A stretch of 14,764 bases of DNA from Clostridia bacterium (GTDB taxonomy: Bacteria; Bacillota_A; Clostridia; Oscillospirales; CAG-272): NCBI GenBank assembly GCA_017626655.1, contig JAGAIH010000471.1, positions 1-14,764 of the forward strand. Reading direction: 5' to 3'. The translations under genes were made by a program, and so were the position numbers. A model generated the notes under the pieces. That model ran no database searches. It was not told the origin of the DNA and worked only from the letters and a program-made list of their open reading frames with translations. Every line of letters starts with the position of its first letter. Position 1 is the stretch's first letter. Positions 7,435 to 12,520 of the stretch are shown here, one piece after another.

Positions 7435-8517
7435 TCACTCGTCATCCTCGTCGGAGACCAGGGCGGAGCTTTCCTCCCGCTTCTTGTCGGCGTCGGCCAC
7501 CAGGCCCTCGGCCACCTGGGACTCCAGGGCGACTCGCTGCTTGGCCTTGGCGCGGCGGGTGTAGCGGGTGGGGGTGTCGTCCTCCTCGGACTTGTTGACC
7601 ACCGTGATGAAGATGTCCTCCAAAGACAGGCCCAGGGCCTCCAGGCCGATGAGAGCCCAGCCTCGGTCGGCCAGGGTGAAGAACAGCTTCTTGCGGATGT
7701 CCACACCGGGGGCGGACTCGATCATGTAGGTGGTGGCGTCCCCATCCTTTTCGGCCAGAGCCTCGGCGTAGACGATGCCCTGCATATCCTTCAGGGTGGA
7801 CAGCACCTGGTTCTGGGGACCGCAGACCTTGGCGTTGAAGCGGCGGTTGTTCTCAATGACCCGGGTGATGTTCTCGGTCTTCTCGTCGGCCACGATGCGT
7901 CCCTTGTTGATGATGACGATGCGGTCGCAGACGGCCTGGACCTCCTGGAGGATGTGGGTGGACAGGATGACGGTGTGATCCTTACCCAGGGAGCGGATCA
8001 GATTGCGGATCTCGATGATCTGCTTGGGGTCCAGACCCACCGTAGGCTCGTCGAAGATGATGACCTTGGGAGAGCCGATCAGCGCCCCCGCGATGCCCAC
8101 GCGCTGGCGGTAGCCCTTGGACAGGTTCTTGATGACGCGCTTGCGGACGTCCCCGATGCGGACCACCTCGCAGACCTCGCCGATGTGGGCCTCGCGGGGA
8201 AGCTTGCAGCCCTTCAGCTCGTAGTTGAAGTTCAGGTACTCGTCCACCGTCATGTCCAGGTAGAGGGGAGGCTGCTCGGGGAGGTAGCCGATCTGCTTTT
8301 TGGCGTTCAGTGGATCTCCCAGCACGTCGATGCCCGCCACACTGACCCGCCCCGCGGTGGAGGAGAGGTAGCCCGTGAGGATGTTCATGGTGGTGGACTT
8401 ACCCGCGCCGTTGGGGCCCAGGAAGCCGACGATCTCCCCCTCGCCGATGGAGAGGCTGATGTCGTCCACGGCGCAATTGGAGCCGTAGTTCTTGACCAGA
8501 TGCTCAATTTGAATCAT
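7435..8517 (-). CDS. ABC transporter ATP-binding protein, GldA/CcmA-like
   Basis: The 360-residue cytoplasmic ATPase that powers the exporter, and the first gene of the cassette. All nucleotide-binding motifs are intact: Walker A GPNGAGKST (34-42), Q-loop PEQPPLY (80-86, Gln82), signature LSKGYRQ (132-138), Walker B KVIIFDEP (151-158) and the switch histidine His188 in STHIL. The degenerate signature LSKGY in place of LSGGQ is common in this ATPase group. A helper domain at about 225-310 resembles the C-terminal part of other GldA-type proteins. A charged tail follows (about 311-360), ending DEDDE and longer than usual. The start at 8515-8517 (MIQIEHLVKNYG) has AAAGGA 6 bases upstream; 27 further upstream codons are open but have no ribosome site and no family similarity. 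Confidence 0.95.
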   Translation of the reverse strand: MIQIEHLVKNYGSNCAVDDISLSIGEGEIVGFLGPNGAGKSTTMNILTGYLSSTAGRVSVAGIDVLGDPLNAKKQIGYLPEQPPLYLDMTVDEYLNFNYELKGCKLPREAHIGEVCEVVRIGDVRKRVIKNLSKGYRQRVGIAGALIGSPKVIIFDEPTVGLDPKQIIEIRNLIRSLGKDHTVILSTHILQEVQAVCDRIVIINKGRIVADEKTENITRVIENNRRFNAKVCGPQNQVLSTLKDMQGIVYAEALAEKDGDATTYMIESAPGVDIRKKLFFTLADRGWALIGLEALGLSLEDIFITVVNKSEEDDTPTRYTRRAKAKQRVALESQVAEGLVADADKKREESSALVSDEDDE

Positions 8518-8613
8518 GATAGATCCTTTCTTGCGGCGTACCCGAGGGATACGCCGATATTTTTCTCTTGCGGATGCCCGATGGTGATGGGTATCCATAA
8601 TAATACATTCTAC

Positions 8614-8622
8614 AGTATATCA
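8614..8622 (-). promoter_or_regulatory. Extended -10 promoter of the ABC operon
   Basis: Read on the minus strand, TGATATACT is an extended -10 element (TG-n-TATACT), about 97 bases before the ATPase start codon. No good -35 box lies 17 bases upstream; that position is occupied by AT-rich sequence overlapping the 16-bp palindrome. The surrounding stretch is markedly AT-rich in a GC-rich region. An overlapping TAGAAT, slightly downstream, is an alternative -10. Confidence 0.5.
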
Positions 8623-8637
8623 TATTATTGTAACGAA

Positions 8638-8653
8638 TTTATGAATTCATAAA
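8638..8653. promoter_or_regulatory. Perfect 16-bp palindrome, candidate operator
   Basis: TTTATGAATTCATAAA is a perfect palindrome with its centre about 27 bases upstream of the ABC operon -10 element, so it covers the -35 region. A protein bound here would be well placed to control that promoter. The nearby XRE regulator is one possible binder; this is inference from position. Confidence 0.4.
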
Positions 8654-8751
8654 GTACATGAGGGAAATTTATTGATCTTTCCGATTTTTTTGCAGGAGAA
8701 ACAGGGGGCAAATTTGGGTTTGACGGGGTGTTTGGGTTGGCACGAACACCC

Positions 8752-8888
8752 GTGGGGAGCGACGCCCTCGTCGCTCCGCCACATAGAACACACCAATATG
8801 TATTCGGATGTAAAGGTAAATAACAAATATCCGACAATAGACAAAGGCAATTTTCAGGTTGCGGAGCGGTGAGGGCACCGCTCCCTAC
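8752..8888. repeat. Inverted pair of 31-base hairpin units with compensatory changes
   Basis: Unit 1 (8752-8782) contains GGAGCGACG-CCCT-CGTCGCTCC at 8756-8777. Unit 2 (8858-8888), read on the minus strand, contains GGAGCGGTG-CCCT-CACCGCTCC. Both units are 31 bases, begin GT(G/A)G and end GC(C/A)AC. Stem positions differ in matched pairs (AC/GT against GT/AC), so the hairpin is preserved while the sequence changes. The units face each other across 75 bases of AT-rich sequence. The layout resembles a BIME/REP pair or a short MITE. Confidence 0.8.
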
Positions 8889-8941
8889 AATGGGTTATTG
8901 GCAACCGAACCATCGTGCCGACAGCCCGCCAAATCGCAACG

Positions 8942-8971
8942 AAAAAATCCCCGCCCGGATATCCGAGCGAG
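8942..8971 (-). terminator. Intrinsic-terminator-like hairpin with no obvious gene upstream
   Basis: On the minus strand, CTCGCTCGG (8963-8971) pairs with CCGGGCGGG (8950-8958) across a 4-base loop, allowing two G-U pairs, and is followed closely by a run of six T (complement of 8942-8947). This is good intrinsic-terminator form. No minus-strand gene lies immediately upstream, so it may stop antisense transcription towards the ABC promoter, or be a relic. Confidence 0.4.
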
Positions 8972-9020
8972 ATGTAACATGCTGTGTTGCAAATCGTGCG
9001 CGCTGTCGCAGGATCCTTGC

Positions 9021-9049
9021 TTGACTTTTGCACAAGGCTGTGGTATAAT
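9021..9049 (+). promoter_or_regulatory. Sigma-A type promoter of the XRE regulator gene
   Basis: TTGACT (9021-9026), a 17-base spacer and TATAAT (9044-9049), with TGG directly before the -10 making it an extended -10 as well. Expected transcription start is near 9056, giving a leader of about 30 bases with GAGGAG before the ATG at 9088. Confidence 0.88.
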
Positions 9050-9087
9050 TTGTATCGAAAATTATGTCCGAATACGAGGAGACTATC

Positions 9088-9552
9088 ATGAGCTTTGGGA
9101 AAAATGTAGGATATTATAGGAAAAAGATGAAAATGACCCAGGATGAATTGGCAGAGCGCCTATACGTTTCCCGCCAAACCATCTCCCGCTGGGAGACCGA
9201 TGCGATTTTACCCGACGTAGAAACGGTGATCCGGCTCTGCGAGCTGTTTGAATGCAACATGGACACTCTCGTACGCGGTGATGCAGAGATACAGAGCGAA
9301 GCATCCGACTCATCCCCCGCAAAAGAAAATACGCAACCCCCAACACCTCCCAAAAGCTCTGCGGACCGATGGTTGCTGGGAGAGCGGATCAATAAAGCCG
9401 TCAGTTCTACCGTCATGCTCATAGCCTTAATCGTGTTCCTGCTCTGCGGGATCCTGTGGGGATTGTGGCACCCCGCATGGATTGCCTTTGTTATCGGTGC
9501 GCTGCTCTGCGGAATCAGCGGTATCATCATTCATGCCATTTTTCAACGGTGA
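9088..9552 (+). CDS. XRE-family transcriptional regulator with C-terminal membrane helices
   Basis: A 154-residue predicted DNA-binding protein. Residues about 4-63 form a Cro/C1-type helix-turn-helix: YYRKKMKMTQDELAERL, then VSRQTISRWE as recognition helix region, then LPDVETVIRLCELFECNMDTLV. A Ser/Pro-rich linker (about 68-92) leads to two hydrophobic helices (about 104-126 and 129-151). The protein is thus probably tethered to the membrane with the HTH in the cytoplasm, a known design in Firmicutes. An in-frame ATG at 9064 exists, but GAGGAG 6 bases before 9088 and the position of the HTH favour the later start. GC content is visibly lower than in the flanking operons. It is divergent from the ABC operon, whose first codon lies 570 bases away; control of that operon is plausible but unproven. 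Confidence 0.88.
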   Translation: MSFGKNVGYYRKKMKMTQDELAERLYVSRQTISRWETDAILPDVETVIRLCELFECNMDTLVRGDAEIQSEASDSSPAKENTQPPTPPKSSADRWLLGERINKAVSSTVMLIALIVFLLCGILWGLWHPAWIAFVIGALLCGISGIIIHAIFQR

Positions 9553-9596
9553 ACTTTTGGATTAAATAAGCCGGCCATCACGGCGCAACAAACGAG

Positions 9597-9627
9597 TAGC
9601 CCTCGTTCCGAAATGGAACGAGGGCTA
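9597..9627. terminator. Strong hairpin between convergent genes, probable bidirectional terminator
   Basis: A perfect 13-bp stem, TAGCCCTCGTTCC (9597-9609) and its complement (9615-9627), with loop GAAAT. It lies 45 bases after the XRE stop and 37 bases after the stop of the convergent minus-strand gene. The plus-strand continuation is AT-rich (TTAAATACATATTTAT) but lacks a pure U-run. Confidence 0.7.
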
Positions 9628-9663
9628 TTAAATACATATTTATGATATTGGGTTTACGGTAAA

Positions 9664-11748
9664 TTACTCCCTGTACAGATAATTGAACCGCCCAATCGGC
9701 GCGGTATCACCGTTGGCATAGAAGTCCATAACGGTGGCCTCCTGCATATTGTCGCTCCACTTGAACTCGAAGTTCAGCTTGCCCTCCAGACCCACCAGGG
9801 CGCGGGGGACGGCGACGGTCAGGGTATCGCCCGAAACACGGAAGGTAGCGGTGCCGATCTGCTCCCAGGTAAAGCTCCCCTCCTCCAGGGTGCGGACGTA
9901 CTTCTCGATGGAGGCCTGATTCTTCTTGCCCATCTTGCGGTTGATGACGAAATCGTATCCCTCCCAGCCCGTGGCCTTGGAGCGGTCGGTGTCGATGAAC
10001 AGGGTCATCCAGCCGTCGCCCTCTCTGGGGGTGATGGTGTCGGCGCACTTGACGCGGAAGTAGATATTCTCGTCGTCGCGGGAGACGCGGGCCTCCACGA
10101 TATCGTTGCGGCCGGTGGTGTTGACGTAGTGGTAATCACCGAAGCCGTCCCAGTCGCGGTGGATGGTGGTGCCCTTGGGGTTGCGGTAGACGGGGGTCAC
10201 GGCGCTCCAGGCCTTGGCTCCCGACATGAGATCCACGATCCCCGCGGGGGAGGTTGCCTGACGGGGGGCGGCACCCTTGAAGCGGCGGATGTTGTGGGCC
10301 AGCTGGAGGTAGTAGGTGTCCAGGTAGCCGTCCTTGTCCATCTCAATGTCGCGGCTGTGCTCGCGGTCGTACTGATCCACCATGGCCAGCTGGGTGGACT
10401 CGTTGTCCGACAGCCAGGGCTCGTGCCACTGGCCCATGATCCACTCGTTCCAGCCCGTGACGAAGACGATATCGGGATCGAGATCCAGGGCGCGCTCCCA
10501 CTGCTCCTGGACGTTGTAGCCATACTTGTAGGAGTCGGGGGTCAGAAGATCGTGACCGTGCTGACCCGTATAGCTGCGGCCGAAGGTCTTCACGTCGTTG
10601 AAGTGGGTGCAGATGCGGTCCTTGTTGGCGTTCTGTCCCACGCCTACGGTGACCATCTCACAGCTTCCGTCGGGGCGGGTGACGTACTTGTGCTGGGGGT
10701 AGACCTCCAGCCAGCCCCACTGCTGGTTGTTCCAAGGTCCACAGCCGTAGCCGGGCTGACCGGGACGGAAGGTGAAGAACTCGCGGATCTCGTTGAGGAT
10801 ACGGGTATCAGCCTCGCAGGTACCCTCGGCGGGGAGGGCGTCGGGATAACCCATGACCATGGGCTTGCCGTCCAGCATATACCACAGGTCGGAGTACAGG
10901 CCGGGCTTGTAGACGTTCTGGTACAGGGAGCGGAGCATCCGCTCGGTGGTCTCCTGGGGGCCGAAGTTGAGCATGAAGGCCACCTTGGGCACCTTGATGC
11001 CGTCAGCCTTGGCCTCGCGGAGTCCCTTGAATAGAGGCTCGTAGGCGGAGCGCCAGGTCAAAGCCCCGTTGGTGCAGTCAAAGAGCAGGAAATCCACACC
11101 AGCGGCCGAGAGCAGAGCGGCGTGATGGCGGATGACGTAGGGGTCGGAGTCGCGGTAGAAGCCGTAAAAAGGCTCGTGCCAGTAGGGCTGGAAGGGACGC
11201 TCGCCCCAGGCGGGGTGATCCTTGCGGTATTCGGCGGCGGGGTACTTGTCCAGCACCTCCACCACGTCCACGGGGCGGAGGTCGGCGTGGCCCTCGTGCC
11301 AGGTCCAGTAGAAGATGCCCACCTGCTTGTCCTTCTTTTTGCCCACGTCCTCCACCGACGCCACCTTGCGGCCCAGCATATCGGTGGCCTCCCAGGTGTC
11401 GTAGCCCAGGTCCAGGGTGGCCTTCTCGGGGATGGGCTCGTAGGTGATGCCTGCGTAGACAGGCTCGCCGGATGCCTCAAAGGACAGGAGCTTGGCGCTG
11501 CCGCGCAGGGCGATGGTCACGTCGTGGACCCCCTCGGTGGGGTCGATCTCGCACCGCGCCTCGGTGTCCTCGTTGTCGTAGCTGGTGAAGGCGATGACGC
11601 CGATGTCCTTGCCGTCGGCCTTGATGTAGCCCAGGGTCGTGTTGCCCGAGTGGGCGAAGCGGATGCGGACGCTGATGCTGCCCGTACCGAAGTCTACCTT
11701 GTCGGCCCGCCAGAGCTTGGCTTCTTTATCGAGATACAGTTCTGCCAT
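9664..11748 (-). CDS. GH99/WbsX-like glycosidase-type protein with CBM9-like C-terminus
   Basis: A 694-residue protein without signal peptide, so probably cytoplasmic. Three parts are visible. Residues about 1-95 form a beta-rich N-terminal domain resembling a CBM6-type fold (alternating strands, ends in a K-L-L-S-F-E strand). Residues about 143-490 look like a GH99/GH71/WbsX-type barrel: VGIFYWTWHEG (143-153), YWHEPFYGFY (189-198), AAGVDFLLFDCTN (215-227) and FVTGWNEWIMGQWHEP (429-444). The W-N-E-W signature is typical of WbsX/GH99-like proteins. Residues about 548-694 resemble CBM9/DOMON: VEARVSRDDENIYFRVKC, then G-W-M-T-L-F-I-D-T-D and GYDFVINRK. The start at 11746-11748 is preferred over the ATG two codons upstream because GAGG is then 8 bases away instead of 2. 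The real activity is not established; members act on mannose-containing glycans, but that cannot be read here. Confidence 0.72.
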   Translation of the reverse strand: MAELYLDKEAKLWRADKVDFGTGSISVRIRFAHSGNTTLGYIKADGKDIGVIAFTSYDNEDTEARCEIDPTEGVHDVTIALRGSAKLLSFEASGEPVYAGITYEPIPEKATLDLGYDTWEATDMLGRKVASVEDVGKKKDKQVGIFYWTWHEGHADLRPVDVVEVLDKYPAAEYRKDHPAWGERPFQPYWHEPFYGFYRDSDPYVIRHHAALLSAAGVDFLLFDCTNGALTWRSAYEPLFKGLREAKADGIKVPKVAFMLNFGPQETTERMLRSLYQNVYKPGLYSDLWYMLDGKPMVMGYPDALPAEGTCEADTRILNEIREFFTFRPGQPGYGCGPWNNQQWGWLEVYPQHKYVTRPDGSCEMVTVGVGQNANKDRICTHFNDVKTFGRSYTGQHGHDLLTPDSYKYGYNVQEQWERALDLDPDIVFVTGWNEWIMGQWHEPWLSDNESTQLAMVDQYDREHSRDIEMDKDGYLDTYYLQLAHNIRRFKGAAPRQATSPAGIVDLMSGAKAWSAVTPVYRNPKGTTIHRDWDGFGDYHYVNTTGRNDIVEARVSRDDENIYFRVKCADTITPREGDGWMTLFIDTDRSKATGWEGYDFVINRKMGKKNQASIEKYVRTLEEGSFTWEQIGTATFRVSGDTLTVAVPRALVGLEGKLNFEFKWSDNMQEATVMDFYANGDTAPIGRFNYLYRE

Positions 11749-11799
11749 GTGCATATCCTCACTTGCGTTCAGAGTCGGGGTGATCTTCCCCGCATGACC

Positions 11800-11828
11800 A
11801 TAGTACCATAGAATGAGGAAAATGTCAA
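11800..11828 (-). promoter_or_regulatory. Sigma-A type promoter of the GH99-like gene
   Basis: On the minus strand, TTGACA (complement of 11823-11828), a 17-base spacer and TACTAT (complement of 11800-11805), with TGG directly before the -10. It is about 50 bases from the start codon. The leader contains a small hairpin (CGGGG/CCCCG, 11776-11780 and 11788-11792). Confidence 0.87.
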
Positions 11829-11848
11829 CAAGTTTTGATGAAAAAATA

Positions 11849-11877
11849 TTGACTAATTGCTATATATGTTGTATAAT
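11849..11877 (+). promoter_or_regulatory. Sigma-A type promoter facing the nuclease element and secreted glycosidase
   Basis: TTGACT (11849-11854), a 17-base spacer and TATAAT (11872-11877). Expected transcription start is near 11884, just before the left inverted repeat at 11893. It is divergent from the GH99-like promoter; the two -35 boxes are only 20 bases apart, so one regulator could affect both. Its downstream genes are the nuclease ORF at 11988 and then the glycosidase at 12521. Confidence 0.85.
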
Positions 11878-11892
11878 AGTCACAACACCCTA

Positions 11893-11951
11893 CCGCGTCT
11901 TTGCCTTCCCCAGCGGGGAAGGGGGACCGCGAAGCGGTGGATGAGGAGAGC
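11893..11951 (+). repeat. Left terminal inverted repeat of the DUF559 element
   Basis: Contains two consecutive hairpins: CCTTCCCC-AGC-GGGGAAGG (11904-11922) and ACCGC-GAA-GCGGT (11926-11938), followed by GGATGAGGAGAGC. It starts about 9 bases after the predicted transcription start of the promoter at 11849-11877, so it is transcribed as part of the leader of the nuclease gene. Confidence 0.85.
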
Positions 11952-11987
11952 CAATTGCTGATACCCTGACGGAGGAGCGGATAACCT

Positions 11988-12365
11988 ATGCAATATAACT
12001 ATAACAAGAACCACACCTCCCTTTCTAAGACTCTCCGCAAAAAGATGACCCCTGAAGAAAAACACCTCTGGTACGATCTCCTTAAACGCCTCCCCGTAAC
12101 TGTTAACCGCCAAAAAACCATCGGTGACTTCATTGTTGACTTCTACATTGCAAGCGCAAGGCTCGTTATCGAGATCGACGGTCAACAGCACAATTCTTCC
12201 GAGCACGCCGAAGCGGACCGCAAGCGGGACTTTGATCTGTGCAAACTCGGAAATACCGTGTTGCGGTACTCGAATCGGGATATCCGTGAGCGGTTTTCGG
12301 TGGCGTGTGAGGATATTTTGAGACACTTGGGGCTGAGTTATGAGGATTTGAAACCTAAAAAGTAG
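11988..12365 (+). CDS. DUF559-domain endonuclease-like protein (Vsr/PD-(D/E)XK type)
   Basis: A 125-residue protein of the DUF559 family, distantly related to very-short-patch-repair endonucleases. Visible family features are LRKKMTPEEKHLW (16-28, conserved Glu23), Q-K-T-I-x-x-F-I-V-D-F-Y (42-53, Asp51), LVIEIDGQQH (59-68, Glu62, Asp64, His68) and a C-terminal LGNTVLRYSNRDI strand-helix. Asp51 and Glu62 fit the D-Xn-E-X-x core of the PD-(D/E)XK nuclease fold, so a DNA-nicking or cleaving activity is likely; the target is unknown. GGAGGAG lies 10 bases before the ATG. The gene is enclosed by long inverted repeats and is more AT-rich, with codon choice unlike the adjacent glycosidase genes, which suggests acquisition. 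Length matches stand-alone DUF559 proteins. A bona fide Vsr partner, a cytosine methylase, is absent. Confidence 0.88.
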   Translation: MQYNYNKNHTSLSKTLRKKMTPEEKHLWYDLLKRLPVTVNRQKTIGDFIVDFYIASARLVIEIDGQQHNSSEHAEADRKRDFDLCKLGNTVLRYSNRDIRERFSVACEDILRHLGLSYEDLKPKK

Positions 12366-12418
12366 CTATTGGCTTTGCTTTTATGTGGTTGGCACCTCCG
12401 GTAGGTGCGTGGAAATTC

Positions 12419-12478
12419 GCTCTCCTCATCCACCGCTTCGCGGTCCCCCTTCCCCGCTGGGAAAGGCCAAGGACGCGG
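12419..12478 (-). repeat. Right terminal inverted repeat of the DUF559 element
   Basis: Read on the minus strand it repeats the left end: GGGGAAGGGGGACCGC, then GAAGCGGTGGATGAGGAG, identical over 43 bases (12461 down to 12419). Differences are restricted to the outer part, for example CCTTT for CCTTC, which breaks one pair of the first hairpin. A separate 6-bp hairpin (GCACCT/AGGTGC, 12392-12408) precedes it inside the element. Confidence 0.85.
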
Positions 12479-12520
12479 AACTCAATTATGAAAGCATACC
12501 CTTATGAAGGAGGATATGAA

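Larger units (their letters stand above)
8518..9087. other. 570-base intergenic region between divergent ABC operon and XRE gene
   Basis: No open frame here has a ribosome site or a recognisable product; several short overlapping frames exist but look like chance. It holds, from left to right, the ABC operon leader and promoter (8614-8622), a 16-bp palindrome (8638-8653), a stem at 8726-8732/8745-8751 (GGGTGTT/AACACCC), the inverted hairpin pair 8752-8888, a terminator-like hairpin (8942-8971, minus), an imperfect 7-bp dyad at 8973-8991 (TGTAACA, centre TGCTG, TGTTGCA) and the XRE promoter (9021-9049). The dyad lies 30 bases before the -35 box and could be an operator, but nothing proves it. 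Confidence 0.6.
11893..12478 (+). mobile_element. Inverted-repeat element carrying a DUF559 nuclease gene
   Basis: A 586-base unit with inverted ends: 11893-11951 and 12419-12478. The inner 43 bases (11909-11951 and 12419-12461) are perfect complements; the outer 16/17 bases differ by a few changes and one indel. Only one gene lies inside, a 125-residue DUF559/Vsr-like nuclease. Its base composition is lower in GC than the flanking glycosidase genes. I see no target-site duplication and no transposase. It may be an element mobilised by its own nuclease (as REP sequences are linked to RAYT proteins), a non-autonomous element moved in trans, or two chance repeat copies around a gene. Confidence 0.6.

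Noticed and set aside
1491..8652. Long plus-strand open frames (1491-3446, 3409-5412, 5229-7415, 7417-8652) opposite the ABC operon
   Set aside because: All have the same Gly/Val/Leu/His-rich shadow composition and no ribosome sites at their starts, and each lies antisense to a gene with clear motifs.
8625..9119. Several frames of 60-90 codons in the 8518-9087 gap
   Set aside because: They overlap each other on both strands, cross the hairpin pair, and have no ribosome site or known pattern.
12392..12408. Terminator for the DUF559 gene
   Set aside because: The hairpin GCACCT/AGGTGC has only 6 pairs and no T-tract follows, so I did not call a terminator.
11880..12490. A target-site duplication flanking the DUF559 element
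   Set aside because: The bases just outside (…ACCCTA on the left, AACTCA… on the right) do not form a convincing direct repeat.
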